Positions 1-11,504 of a stretch of DNA of 64,000 nucleotides are shown here, one piece after another. Under the pieces are notes generated by a model that worked only from the letters and a program-made list of their open reading frames with translations, ran no database searches and was not told the origin of the DNA. The DNA is taken from assembly GCA_038030265.1 (NCBI GenBank), contig CM075938.1:4503009-4567008 (forward strand), given 5' to 3'. Source of the stretch: Corythucha ciliata. Lineage: Eukaryota > Arthropoda > Insecta > Hemiptera > Tingidae. Every line of letters starts with the position of its first letter. The stretch's first letter is position 1. The position numbers and the translations under genes were made by a program.

Positions 1-320
1 TTCGTTTTGTGAGCAACAAAAATCCTCGAAATGCCGACGAACCAAAACGTGGTTATCTTGAAGGATTTATACTTTCTCATACTAACACGCAGCTGCCCCA
101 CTAATTCTGCGCTTTCGAGTCTAAGGGAGGGCAGCCGCCAACCCCTGCCTGCCCCCTCTGTCTTTGCCAATAAACGAACCTTGAACAAAATTTTAAGATG
201 ACATTCGGAAATCTTTTAAACTCTCTCCATGCTGTTTGGATTTTTTTTTCGGCGGGCATCCTAAATCAGGAAATTCAGTCCATTTTCTATTTCGTAGGCT
301 AATGTACACATATCGTTGAT
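1..320 (+). other. Unassigned sequence, possible 3' end of a plus-strand transcript
   Basis: No gene is recognised. A pyrimidine-rich stretch at about 125-165 is followed by AATAAA near 170 and an A-rich segment. This looks like the 3' end of a plus-strand transcript or LINE whose body would lie before the window. The short ORFs here look like chance. Confidence 0.3.
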
Positions 321-516
321 TAACGATCGATTAATCGGTTGTTCGTATACCGTACAGATTCGATTGGGAACGCAATACTTGTCAGTCCTGTCATACATTC
401 GCAAAACATTATGTCTAGCTGTTCTAATAGCTGAAAGTGGCTATGCTTTGATAATAGCTTCAAATTCGAATGAACAGAACTCAAGGAAAGGCGTAAATCA
501 AACAGGAAATCCAACT

Positions 517-522
517 TTTATT
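517..522 (-). terminator. Polyadenylation signal of LDLa gene copy A
   Basis: AATAAA on the minus strand, about 63 nt downstream of the stop codon at 585-587. It is consistent with the 3' end of the copy A transcript. Confidence 0.5.
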
Positions 523-584
523 ATACTTTAGTGCAAAATAACTGTTGAATCACATCTACTTACTCGAAACTGTGCCCGTTACTG

Positions 585-1651
585 TCAGCAGTATTGTCTA
601 TCACTGCGGTCTCCACAGTAAATATTGTAGTCGTTACATCTACTGGCGACGCACTGACCATCATCACAGCGAAAATTATTCTCTGGGCACTTCTTTCCAA
701 ACAAGTTAACACCTACATCAAGGAAGTGAAATGAACTTCAACATTTGATACGAACAGTAACCGAAATTACTTACAGTCTGGTGGTTCGTCTGATTCATCA
801 CCACACTCACTATGACCGTTACAGTACTTCACGCAAGTCAAATTTCGGGCTCCATTTTCACAGACGAACATGCCATTACGACAAATGTCCGTCGCTAAGT
901 CAGAATCATATATATCACCTTCGTGAGAGTATGTCGACACTACTGAAAGGCGCCTCCTGATTACTCCGATGTTGCTTAAGTGATTCTGGTAATTTTTCGA
1001 TAAGTCGGAATGAAGTACTACCAAGTTCGCAATAGCCTCGGTTATTTCACTAGCTTTGCTATCCAGCCACTTATTAAGCGATGTCTGATTTCCTCCACCG
1101 ACCAATCTCGCTGCAAATGATCTGAGGTTCTTTTCAGTTTCCATCAATTCGATCCTCCTTCTCAGGTCACTTGCCAGCAAAAGTATCTGAACATTAATCA
1201 AAATTTCAAGTTATTAATAATCCAAATTGCGCTGAAACGCACATACTCGTACACTATACTAAGTATACCAACCTTTTCAGCCGATTCCTTTACAATTGAG
1301 ACGGAGAAGTAATAGTTGTTAGCGCTTAATCTGGCTTGTTTGCTTTTCAAATTCAAAAGAAGGCTCTCAGTAGAAGGATCTTCAATTTTATTGAAAATAT
1401 CCCGCGTGGAGGTGGTAACTAATTCCAGAAAATCCAACACATTGTCAGACTGCGGAGTTACCGCTGAAGTTAGATTTGTGGAAACGTGGATAATATCTAA
1501 TGACGTTCCTGTTCCTCCAATGAAAGGCGAATTATATCCAAATCTGAGATAAAAGAATACAAAACATCGTGACTAGTGCTTCCACACAGTATGCTCCGCA
1601 GTAGATTACTCACGCGAATAACACAAGTATCACTGCCCCAGATCGAACCAT
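585..1651 (-). CDS. Secreted two-LDLa-module protein, copy A (4 exons)
   Basis: Minus-strand spliced gene. Exons: 1651-1614 (start ATG and a short hydrophobic signal peptide, MVRSGAVILVLFA), 1543-1273, 1186-775, and 712-585 (stop TGA). Every intron begins GT and ends AG, and the phases join without a break to give about 282 residues. The middle (exons 2-3) is mostly helical, with N-glycosylation sequons, and I do not recognise it. The C-terminus holds two LDL-receptor class A modules of six cysteines each. The last cysteine of the first module is split across the exon 3/4 junction (T|GT) and is restored by splicing. The second module ends directly at the stop. Such modules usually bind calcium and protein or lipid ligands. 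A paralogue lies at 21888-22925 with the same exon structure, which strongly supports the model. The ligand and role are unknown. Confidence 0.8.
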
Positions 1652-1700
1652 TGCACCGTACTGTTTGAATTGGACTGGCTTATGCAACGTTCTGAGAATG

Positions 1701-1710
1701 GCTTATATAT
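1701..1710 (-). promoter_or_regulatory. TATA box of LDLa gene copy A
   Basis: TATATAAG on the minus strand about 50 nt upstream of the start codon, implying a 5' UTR of roughly 25 nt. The surrounding upstream sequence (to about 1830) is conserved beside copy B (to about 23115), so the promoter was duplicated with the gene. Confidence 0.65.
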
Positions 1711-1839
1711 TTGTGTTGAAGCGACCCCTGTGTATCTCATCATCAAAAGGGTCAAATTTCGTGTGTTATTCTTATAATTGAATGAAAGGAAGGATAAGGA
1801 TAAATGAGAAACTGTATCAGTCATCATTTTCTTGCTCTC

Positions 1840-2180
1840 TAATAACCATAGAAAACACAGAAATGATATTCCTTATCTTTTCTTCTTGCAGTTCTGACTG
1901 TTTCGTAATTCAGTTGACCTGGTATTCTCTGTTGTATACACCACTCAGCGTTTATAAGTTTATCTTGACCGAAATTGAATATATCAATATTTCCCACGAA
2001 TTTATCATATTTCGGTGGCGAATTCTCCCCTTCACCCACTCCATAACCACCAGTGCTAGGGGAGAACCCACGCCAGTAAAAAAAATAAGTAGTATTTGAT
2101 ACTTTTTGAAAAGGAAACACGGTATGTACTCCTCGCTATAGGATCAATTAATTATAAATAGTATATCGTTTTTCCTCGTT
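1840..2180. other. Unassigned upstream flank of copy A
   Basis: AT-rich sequence without a recognisable gene or array. The overlapping ORFs have no family features that I can see. It may hold distal regulatory sequence of copy A. Confidence 0.3.
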
Positions 2181-2585
2181 TCAGCCGGGGTTTTTCTCAG
2201 TTTCAGCCTCGAATTGGCGCTTTCTCAATTAATAAGCTGCGAATTTTGTCCTTGGCGCTTTATCTCAACTTAAGCCACGAAGTTGTCTTAACGAGAAGCC
2301 GCGAAAGGGCGAGTTCTCGTTTTAAGCTTTGGATTTGTTATTTGTCTCCATTCTTTGCAGTTTTTCCGAAATTCCGCCGTGTTCTTACGCAAAAGATTAG
2401 AACATTGGCACGCCTTTTCAATTTGATGAAATGAGCGCTTTTTCTTAATTTTAACCGCGAATTATTTCTCAATATAAGGCAAGAACTGCCACTTTCACTC
2501 AATATTAGCTGAGGATTAGGGTGTTTTGCCAAATGGATCCGCGTAGTAGCGTTTTTCTCCATTTTAGCTTCAGCCAATGATAAAG
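2180..2585. repeat. Family A degenerate ~30-bp tandem repeat
   Basis: Recurring units of the type CTCAATTTTAGCCGCGAATT, spaced about 29-31 bp and heavily diverged. This is the reverse orientation of the family A unit. From 2585 to 2850 I see only AT-rich unassigned sequence. Confidence 0.6.
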
Positions 2586-2850
2586 TGAGAGTATATTCAA
2601 AAAATATTCTTCTGATGGGTCTTTTTCAGCTTCCCCTTACTTACACTTGTGACTTGCCGCGAAATACAAATATTTGGTAAAATTTATCAGTGAAGCCGTA
2701 AAGTCGATTGAAAGGTTCAAGTGTTATCCCAGTTTTCAAGCAATTTATTTTAAAGTAAGTTTAATTATTCGCAAAGCGCCATCGTATTCGTGTTTCTGTG
2801 ACTCTGCAAAGCGATGAAAATGCACTGAGTCTTGAGCGAATTGATGAGTC

Positions 2851-5345
2851 TTTTATTTATTTAAAGTGACACGGGCGAAGCCCAATTACAAAAGAAAAAA
2901 CAAATTAATTTCCATCTGTGCACACAAAATAATACAACTAATAGGTATAGCAAAATAAACACTTGGACGTGACAATAAAACACTTGTTATCAAGTAGACT
3001 TATTGAGTTTGCAAATTAGACGCCTAAAAGAGTCGGAAAAAACATCCAAACCACTATCAGAAAGAACCGAATTCAGAGCTCTCTGGGAACGCCGAAGGGG
3101 ACCATTATATAGATAATTAGTTGGAGTGGTACGTATATGAAATAGATTAGTAGAACGGGTGCGGTATTGAGGTACAAGAAGGTCAATCTGTTCCAAAAGA
3201 GCTGGACAATCGATGGAGTACTGCAACAACTTAATGACTAGGGCGCAGTCGGCAACCCGACGGCGGTGAGAGAGAGGAGCCAGTTTACAAAGAGCTTGAG
3301 TAGAGATGAAGTCGAAATCCGACCAGCTCACTCCTTGAGTGAACGAGACTTAACTGAGGAACCTACGCTGGATCCGCTCAATGCGATCAGAAGCATTAGC
3401 ATAAAAGGGCGACCAGATGATGGAACCGTACTCAAGGACTGAGCGAACCAACGAAGTGTACAAAGTAACGAGAGCATCGGTGTCGGTAAAACCCCTAGTG
3501 TGCCGCCGCAAGAATCCCAAGGCTCTCATACACCTTGAACAAATGTCGTCGATATGTGCAGAAAATGTCAATTGTGGGTCGAATGTGACACCGAGATCCT
3601 TGAATGTGACACCCTTGCTATTGTCTGGCCGTCCTACGAATACTGGTACCAATATGGAGATGTCGATCTTGAGAAGGTCATTACTGCGCATTTCCCAAGG
3701 TTCAGCCGCAATTCGCTTGCCACGCACCACTCGAACAATGAATCAAGTGCCGCCTGCAACAACAGTGAGTCGTGAAGTGATCGTATCCTCATGAAAACTT
3801 TCAAATCATCAGCGAACAGTAAATACTGAATTTCCCCAGCAAAAACTCTAGTGACGTCGTTGACAAAAATCAAGAAGCACATAGGCCCGATATGAGAGCC
3901 CTGTGGTACGCCGGAGGTGGTCGAAAAAGGTGCCGAGAAAGTTGATTTGATCCTAACCATCTGGGACCGATCGGAGAGGTAGCTGCCAAACCAACGAAGC
4001 AGGGACCCAACTATGCCAAAGGACTTGAGTTTACTGACGAGAAGAGAGTGCGGGACCTTGTCGAAACATTTTGAAAAATCAGTATAGACACAATCCACCT
4101 GATCCCCAGATTCAAATGCCCGAAGAATGAACTGCTGTAGTGTTAAGAGATTCGTAATCGTCGATCTGCCATGCATGAATCCATGTTGGTGCGGGGACAA
4201 ATGAGCCCCAACCAAGGGCATAACCCTTGATACAACAATCTTCTCCAAGATTTTCGGGATGGTGGCCAGCAAGCAGACAGGCCGATACTCCTCTATTCTT
4301 GATTTGTCGCCCTTCTTAGGGATTGGTGTCACAAAGGAAGTCTTCCAAATCGGAGGAACATCACCCAATGAAAGGGATCTATTGAATAGGATACTCAGAG
4401 GTCTGGAAATGCTGCCGGCACAATGCAGAAGAAGAATAGGGGGAACTCCATCGGGACCCATTCCTTTAGTGGCATCAAGAGAGAGCAGTTCCTTCCTGAC
4501 TTCCTCAATCGAGACAGAAAAAGAGCTATATGAGAAGGATGAGTAAGAATTGTCATCAGACATGACGGTAGCTGAAGGAGGGTCGTAAACGGCTGAAAAA
4601 TGCCGAGCAAACAGGTCGGCAATACCCACTGGATCACTGGCGACCTCATCACCGAGAATTGCCGAGTCCCTATGCAAGTAATTGAAATGATTCCAATAAG
4701 CCTTCGGGTTTGATTTGAGTGAGTGCTGCACATCATCCAAGTAACTCCTGTAGAGACCCCGAGATACAGATTTACATTTCCGGCGAAGGTCTGCGAAAAT
4801 ATCGTAGTCAGACTGAGATCTTGTAGACTTATATCGGTTGTGTGCAATGTTCTTGGCCTTAATCAGCCTGATGGCTTCCACATTGAACCATTTGGGAAAA
4901 GAATATGTTATTTCCTTTTGTTTAGGTACGAATGCATTTAATGGAGTCACTCAGGATAGCATAGAGTTTATTAACTGATTCGACGAGAGGTAGATGTTCG
5001 CAAAAACTCCAATCCTTCTCAAGCAGGTTGCTGTTCATGCCCTTATAATTCCCCTTTTTGAAATTGAAAACGAAACTCTGTGATGGGTTCCATATACAAG
5101 TGGAAGAAGTATCGCAAGTAATTGAGCATTCGAAGGCGGGGTGGGCAACATCCAGTGGAACCACAGGGTCAGCACCACGTAACACTATATTTGGGATATT
5201 AGAAAGACATAAGTCCAAGACATTACCAGCTAGGTTGCATAAAGAATTAAATTTCTTCAAATTAAGCAGATGCATTGAATCAGTTAGTATTTTGGCCTTA
5301 AGAGAGAGCTTGCAGTTAGCAGATACAGAAAACGCTATCACGGAC
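2851..5345 (-). mobile_element. 5'-truncated CR1/Jockey-like LINE
   Basis: Minus-strand non-LTR element. The 3' end is an A/T-rich tail (AATAAATAAAA) at 2851-2870, preceded by the GGGCTTCGCCCGTGTCACTTT motif region. Coding pieces in order are the linker after the endonuclease (5341-4922), reverse transcriptase (4950-3634) and the C-terminal thumb and tail (3730-2990). The endonuclease is absent, so the copy is 5'-truncated. Frameshifts near 4935 and 3650 and a stop at 3348-3350 break the frame, so it is dead. Confidence 0.85.
3634..4950 (-). pseudogene. LINE reverse transcriptase (frameshifted)
   Basis: This 438-residue open stretch carries the standard RT blocks in order: the fingers motif with GPDGVPP, a YRPVCLL segment, the FDKVPH block with its catalytic aspartates, SGVPQGSHIGP, and the active-site FADD box (LLFADDLKVF). 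The layout matches CR1/Jockey-type LINE ORF2. The frame is lost near 3650, after the GKCAVMTF segment. It continues in another frame at 3730-3350 with the KDLGVTFD block that follows RT in these elements. The open stretch begins at a frame break, not at a true start. Identification as a LINE RT is secure; the exact clade is not. Confidence 0.85.
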
Positions 5346-5640
5346 GAAAGAGACTCTCCTGAACTAATTCAAAACATACCATCTTCTCCTCCCACTATAC
5401 CCGAAATGAGAAGAAGTACAAGACCGAGAAAACTGCCGGCTTATCTCTCGGACTATATTATTTAATACCTAAGCTCTGGATGAAGACTTCTCTCTTGGAC
5501 GGAAGAATGTTATAATTATCAATTCCACTTTATGTTATTTAAATACCCTCCAACCTTATGACTTTTTGTTTACAATTGTTTTAAAAGTTCAGTTCGTTTC
5601 TCACACGGTTTATTTTGTCAATTAAAGCCTTATTCTACAA
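5346..5640 (+). mobile_element. 3' end of a gypsy-like LTR element (Pol tail plus short LTR)
   Basis: The plus strand encodes a basic tail ending at a stop near 5463 (RRSTRPRKLPAYLSDY), typical of the end of gypsy-type integrase ORFs. A purine stretch (GGACGGAAGAA) then leads to TGTTATAATTATC at 5509, and sequence ending TTCTACA near 5640 with ATTAAA inside it. I read this as a polypurine tract plus a short (about 130 bp) 3' LTR. The 5' part is lost at the LINE junction. Confidence 0.5.
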
Positions 5641-5654
5641 AAGGTTTTATCATT

Positions 5655-7178
5655 TCAACGCTTAAGGGCGAGAAGGCCGTAAGAACCATTCATTTCTGCG
5701 GTAGACGGATCCATCAGGTGTTGCGATCGTGTAGGATTTTCGACCTGAGAAAGACAATACCTTTGCTTTCAGCCAGAGCCTGTGGCCCTTCCTGAACCAA
5801 ACTTCTTGCCCGATCTTCAACGGTTCTCTGTTACGGGTTCCTCTATCTCGGTATTTCTTGTATGTCTGCCGATATTTGTGTATACCTTCCGTTACTTTTT
5901 CTGGAACGCGTGGTTTCAAGACACTGTCACTCGACGGAATTAACGTTTTGGTTTTCCTTCCCATTCGGGCGGGAGAGCCCAAGCACCCTTTGGGAATATT
6001 TCGAGGGTTCAGCAATGCGAGATATATGTCACTTCCATCCATTTTGCATCGGGCAAGCAACTTCTTAGCACGTAGCGTTCGGCCAAACCATTCGAACGAG
6101 AGTGATAAGGGCTAGATATGTCATGATTCAGAGTCCAATCTTTACAAAAACTAGAGAATTCCTTGGATGTGAACTGGGGGCCGCCATCGGTGAGCAGCGT
6201 GTCGGGAATACCGTGAGTCGCAAACCACATTTTGAAAGCGCGAATCACTCCTCCAGACGTCATACTGGAAATCTGACAAAAGTCGAAATATCCCGAGTAG
6301 CTGTCAACAAAAAGTAAACAGTTTTTCCCGTTGAAAAGAAAGAAATCTGAAGCGAACGATCATCCAAGGTCTTGACGGTATTTCGTGCAAAGTTACTGGA
6401 GACTCCTCTTGATCTCTTCGTTGTGACTGGCACACATTGCAGCTTTGAACATAATTAGTTATGTCTGTGCTCATCCCATGCCAGTACACATGCTCTCGAG
6501 CTACATTTAACGTACTCGATATTCCTAAGTGACCTTTATGTAGACCTTCCAGAACGAAGAGCTTCTGCATTGAAGAGGTACGACTATACGGTCTCATTTG
6601 AAGATGATCCCAATGTATGAAGCTAATTCGTCTCTGAATGTCCAGTATTTCCTTAAATTTGTTTGAACCGTTTTCGATGATTCGGGAAATCCCTTTTGTA
6701 TCAATTTCAGTAGCTGTGATAGCTCCGGGTCGTTTTCAGTGGAAACTTGCATTTCTTCAAGTCTTTCGTGTGACAAAGGAATCACGACAGAGACTTCTAG
6801 GATTGATTCGTCATCCTTTTCTTTAGTTTCGTTACAGTCTCTGCTTAATGTGTCAGCAATAAATAACTGTGATCCCTCCTTGTATTTCACTATTGGGTTG
6901 TACGGGGTTGTGTCGAATAAAATTCTCCGCAGACGGGCTGGAGCGTTGTGCAACGGCTTACTGAAAATTGACATTAATGGTTTATGGTCCGTTTCAATCA
7001 CTAGTGAGACACTTCCCCAAATGTATTCATGAAATTTTAAACAGTCGAACTTGATCGCTAGAGCTTCTTTTTCGAGTTGAGAATAGTTTCTTTCTGTCTT
7101 ATTAAGAGAACGATTCGCAAATGCTACTGGATGGTGTTGCTGGCATCGACCGAGAGAATGACGGGTTTGTTCACGTCA
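5655..7178 (-). pseudogene. Decayed Ty3/gypsy Pol fragment (RNase H to integrase)
   Basis: Minus strand, in order: RNase H start (SVDASN near 7150, SQLEKEALAIK near 7070, ETDHKPL near 6990), RNase H tail, integrase zinc-binding region (HKGHLG ... SCNVCQ, 6597-6400), integrase core with DGGPQF and a later glutamate block (6263-6010), and a basic C-terminal region ending in a stop near 5662. At least three frame changes separate these pieces, so it cannot be functional. It ends abruptly at 7178 inside RNase H, where a G-rich element starting CAGTGGCGG is joined. Reverse transcriptase and protease are missing. Confidence 0.85.
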
Positions 7179-8010
7179 TCAGTGGCGGCGGAAGTATTTT
7201 GGTTCAGGGGGGGCGAAAATTAAGGCGCTTCCCCCCTTCCCTTCCCCACCTTACCCTACACTACCATCACTTCCTTAGTTTTCATCAACAGAAGGTGAAG
7301 TGTAGTGTAGTTCTCAATTTTAAGTAAATAGAGGAGGCAAGGTATTGTATGGAGGCAGGGGCGGATACAGGGGGTGGGCGATCGGGCTGAGCCCGAAAGG
7401 CCGGAGGCTCCGAGGGCCAGTGCGGCCGGAGGGCCGATGCCCCCCCCCCCAACATTGTGACGGATCCTTGTCCTCCTGAAAAAACTGGTAACTACAGATT
7501 AATTTTTCTCGGTAATGGTCCTTAAGGTAAGCCTACAGAATCCCGGAACTGGCCTATTATAGGTACGATGAAACAAATGAGAAAACCTATCAAGTAGGGT
7601 TTTCTTAAAACCGGGACAACCTTCAACCCATGACTCAAGACACAAGGCTGTTTTATAGCGTATAGCTTAGCAGTTGGTTCAATTGAGAACACCCAGAATA
7701 CACGTACTCTAAAGGCCTGCCGCAGCAGTTTGTGCCTCACCCTCATGCTGCATACATTTTCCCCATAATTTGCTGTCTTATATCTGCACCGAGACCGATT
7801 TTATGGTCCCGTTGCAATCTTCAGGGAACAGGGCGTTAGGACTTGATCGGGGACTTGGGCATATTGTGATCTTTGTGTGTAGTTTTTTCTCTTCCACCCA
7901 GGGGCGCCGAGGCCTGAGGGGCGCGTCTAGCAAAATGAGCAGGGGAGAAGGAAGGTGGACGAGAAAAAATGACCTAAGAAGCCCATTTGACTTATGAATA
8001 TTTTAAAACT
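7179..8010. repeat. G/C-run element remnants and unassigned sequence
   Basis: Begins CAGTGGCGGCGGAAG with a run of G near 7205, and holds a second unit near 7350 (AGGGGCGGAT...) and a C run at 7440-7450. Similar GGGGCGGAT plus G-run phrases recur at 18711, 29699 and 46733. This suggests ends of a dispersed non-autonomous element. From 7500 to 8010 I see no gene. Confidence 0.4.
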
Positions 8011-9290
8011 TTAAAATAGCCGAAAATTGAAGTTTTTTTTTGTTTTGTTTTTTTCAATTTTAGCCGTGGATTAACGAGCTTTTCCTCTACACTTTGTCCG
8101 CGAATGTGGCTGCGAAGTAGCGTTCTTATCCCATGTTAACGATTTTTCTCAATTTTTGCCATGAATAAAAGTTTTCCTAGATTTTTGCAGCAAATTAGCG
8201 ATTTTTTACCTTTTCAGCAGTGAATTAGCACTTTGAGCTGCAAGTATAGCGTTTTTCGTTGATTTCAGCCGCGCTAATTAATTAATAATTTCTCAACATT
8301 GAACCGCATTTTTTTTTTCAACTTTTAGCTATAGACTAGCGCTATTTTCCAGGTATACGTCCGAAGTTGCGTTCAAAAGCAACAGATTATTGTCTTTAGC
8401 TGAATTTTAGCCCCGAGTCAGCGTTATTACTAAAATTTAGTCGTGAATTGGCGTTTTCTCTAATATAGCTGTGAATTAGCCTATTTTTTTCATTTGAATC
8501 CGCGAATGAACGTTTTTTCTAGACTATCCGCAAATTATCGGACTTTTTACAAATTTTAGCTGCCAAGTAATTATCTATTAGGTATTTTAAATTAAGTCCT
8601 CAGCATTGGATTGTTCCAAGTTTAGCCGCTAAGTAGCTCTTTTTGTCAAACTTCATTAGAGAAGCTATTTTTCTCAATTTTTGCCGTGGATTAGCTAATT
8701 AGCCATTCTTCTCAATTTCCGTCGTGAATTAGCATTTTTCGAAAATTAGCTGTGAATTGTGGATTTTCAGTTTTTTATCCGCGAACGGGCAATTTTTTGC
8801 AATTTCAGATGCAAACTTGTCATTTTTCTCAATTTTAGCCCCCAATTAGCGTGTTTTTTTTTTCATCGTATAGCCTTAGCGGTTTTTTTGCCTTTTAGCG
8901 CTTGCAGAAAAGCAAAAACTGCGTCGCGTCTCAATTTTACCAACAGCAAATTAGCGTTTTTTCTTCATTTTAGGCATAAAGTGGCATCTATACACCGCGA
9001 ATCAGCTATTTTTTCTCAATTTCGGTCTAGATGTTTCATCGAGATACTGCGAATGAAAGCTTTTGAACAGTTTTTGCCACAAATACTAGCGATGTTTCCC
9101 AACTTTTTGCAGCCGTTGGTACTTGCCTGCAAGAATAGCATATTAGTACGTCTTCTCATCTTTATCCGCTTACGGACCTAAGAAAAACAAACTGGGGAGC
9201 AGCGTATTCTCTCTATTTTAGCTGCGAAGTTACCCCCAGAAGGGTGCGTTTCCTCTCAATTTGAGCCTTCAGAATAAGCGCTTTTGTGGG
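8010..9290. repeat. Family A array (long)
   Basis: Around forty diverged units built on CTCAATTTTAGCCGCGAATT. The unit length is near 30 bp with many indels. ORFs through this array (e.g. 8759-9181) are artefacts of the periodic sequence. Confidence 0.65.
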
Positions 9291-9735
9291 CTAAATGGAT
9301 TATTCAGCTAAACTCCTTGCTGATCACCTGCAAGCACTCCATCCTGAATGGGATGGATTGAAAAGCATCGAAAGGAGCCAATATCGCTGTCAAACTGCAT
9401 GCCAAAAACTCGTTTTCACGTACCTACAATCATGAACATAAGCTATGTCTTCACTTGTGCCTTTTCGCGTGCGTCAGAGGCATGCGTCATAGCAGGCGCC
9501 GGTGTGTTGAACGTGAGGAATGCGCTATTGCATGCCTCAAAAAGCTGGAAGGATAACAGAAATGGCGTGCATAGCTTGGACGCATGCGTTGTTGAAAGTT
9601 GAAAAGGCGTGTTAAATTGAAAGAGGAAGACGAAAGCGCACAAGTGGGAGACATAGCTATAGATCCTTAATATCCACATTTTTAGGCCCACATAGGGAGC
9701 CACAGAGGGGGGTGGCTCATGTTTCCTTAAAGCTT
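9291..9735. repeat. Unique tail of a family A element
   Basis: Sequence at about 9328-9440 (GGATTGAAAAGCATCGAAAG and following) resembles stretches at 32397-32560 and 46419-46570. In each place it directly follows a family A array. I read it as the conserved end of a repeat element whose interior is the array. No gene seen. Confidence 0.5.
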
Positions 9736-10152
9736 CCGCGAATAAAGTACAGAAAAAGCGCTAATTCATGAATCAAATTGAGAAAAATGGCTCATTAGCG
9801 GTTAAGATCAAGAAAAATACGAACCCACCGCAAAAACTCAGAAAAAACGCTAATTCACCGCTAAAATGGCGAAAAATCGCTAATCCACCGATAAAATTGA
9901 GAAGCGCTGAAGTGAGGAAAAACGCTAATTTGCTATAATGGACAACGTCAAATTCGCAGCTTCTAAAGGTAGCTTTGTGCCAGAAAGTGAAAAAATCGCT
10001 AATTCACAGCCAATTTCAGAAAAAGCTTTACGTAGTTCGCGACGAAAATTGGGGCAAAACTCTAATTCGTGGCTGAAAGATAAAAAAATCTATAATTTTA
10101 GCGGCTAAAATGAGGAAAAACGCTAATGTGTGGTTATAATAAGGATAAATGG
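9735..10152. repeat. Family A array, opposite orientation (interrupted)
   Basis: Units of GCTAATTCGCGGCTAAAATT type. The array is cut at 10152 by the LTR retrotransposon and resumes at 18332, so it is the element's insertion target. Confidence 0.65.
10149..10152. repeat. Target-site duplication ATGG (left)
   Basis: ATGG directly before the 5' LTR. The same ATGG follows the 3' LTR at 18332-18335. Confidence 0.7.
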
Positions 10153-10709
10153 TGTTATGGAACAAGCCAAGGAGCTAAAAGTAGATTTTGCCCATTTAAT
10201 AAAAACATAAACTAAGCCTAGAAAAATAAATTCAAATATAACTAATAATTAAATAGATCGACAATTAATTAAATAAAATTACAAACATAATAATTAAAGA
10301 AAGAAAAAAGTTCGCGGGTGAAAAAAATGTGCCGGTTAGAACATGTTCATGAGGTAGTCGGCACTCGTCGCAAAAGGAAGAGGGGATCGGAAAACCTTCG
10401 AAGAATGAGAAAGGGATTAAAGGGAGCCACCATTTTTCCCCTGATCGTGGCAGCGGAAGCCCGTGGAAAACAGGACCTCGACGTTGGCTGAAAAAGAAAA
10501 AGGCGCAAGGTAAAAAACCAAAGAACCCTCACAATCCACGAAAATTAAGGGAGCATAACACACTCTAACTCATGAAGTCCGAATCCTTTAGCTTTTCTTT
10601 CTGGTCTTCATCTGACCGCACTACGTCGTCTTCCTGAGACTCCACTGGCAAGCTCGTTGAAACACGCTCGTAGCGTACCGAACTCGCTCACGAATATTGG
10701 AGCCCGGAC

Positions 10710-10717
10710 TATATAAA
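10710..10717 (+). promoter_or_regulatory. LTR TATA box
   Basis: TATATAAA in a GC-richer context in the middle of the LTR. It probably drives the genomic RNA, with a start about 30 nt downstream. The 3' LTR has the same box at 17857-17864. Confidence 0.65.
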
Positions 10718-11090
10718 GACGCTCCCAACGGCGCCTGTTCCTTCATAGCGTTTCCAGGAACAACTTCAGTAGAAACGGACACGACGACCCTTCAAAAAGG
10801 TATTCCGTACCCGTGCACCCACGTACGACACCAGATTAAAAATCCATATAAAAAAGGACAAAACTCGACCTTAATATCAACACCGTCGCGTAACGAATGA
10901 CACCAAGTGAAATTAAGAACAATTAAATTATACATCTAAGAGTAAGTTAAACCCGGTCCAAAGTTAATATATTATAACATAACGTATTCGTAAAGGCGGG
11001 AGGCCTCCGCATTAATAGCGCTAATTTAAAAACCCCCCTTTTCTTTTTGCTCTTTCTTCGATGTAAGGCTCCTTGGCCCAAAATTAACTA

Positions 11091-11096
11091 AATAAA
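11091..11096 (+). terminator. Candidate LTR polyadenylation signal
   Basis: AATAAA close to the LTR 3' end. Its equivalent in the 3' LTR would end the genomic RNA. A second AATAAA lies about 18 nt downstream. Confidence 0.4.
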
Positions 11097-11184
11097 AAAC
11101 TGATTCGAATAAAAACCCGATAAAAATTCAAAAAATAGCAAAAAAGCAAAATAAAAGAATACAAAAAAGGAAAAGAAAATAACA

Positions 11185-11504
11185 ATTTGGTGGCCCAGTG
11201 GTTTTGGTTTCTGGTGATTCGTTTAATCTGAGAGGAGAGCGCAGAGCTCCTGAAAGAACAGGTTCGGGTGCGTGTTTCAACAATTCCCCTCCCTTTTTTT
11301 TTTGTGCGTGTGTTGGTGGCAGGTTACAGGGTCAGACCCAGCTGTTCAATTATAACCACCTCCTTTTCCAGTTTATCAGCTATCAGGAAACAGTTTAGAA
11401 TTTTTCAACAAAACAACAGTAAAATATTTTCAGATCATTCTCTATTCATCATTAATAGCTGTTTAATAAACATAATAAAGCTCGAAGGGTAATTGCTCGT
11501 CAAC
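11185..11504 (+). other. Retrotransposon leader with candidate primer-binding site
   Basis: The 320-nt leader between LTR and Gag start. TGGTGGCCCAGTGG begins at 11188, three bases after the LTR, and is the natural candidate for the tRNA primer-binding site because it starts with TGG. I cannot name the tRNA with confidence. Confidence 0.45.

Larger units (their letters stand above)
10153..11184 (+). repeat. 5' LTR
   Basis: 1032 bp, TGTTAT...ATAACA. It differs from the 3' LTR near 10221 (G/A), 10758 (C/A) and 10890 (G/T). It contains a TATA box at 10710-10717 and AATAAA at 11091-11096, fitting a U3-R-U5 layout. Short ORFs inside both LTRs are not credible genes. Confidence 0.93.

Noticed and set aside
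8759..9181. 140-codon ORF in a low-complexity region
   Set aside because: It runs through the family A array. The repeating Phe-rich pattern reflects the DNA period and no domain is visible.
10347..10900. ORFs inside the 5' LTR (61 and 67 codons), repeated in the 3' LTR
   Set aside because: Identical in both LTRs only because LTRs are copies; they span the TATA box and have no protein features.
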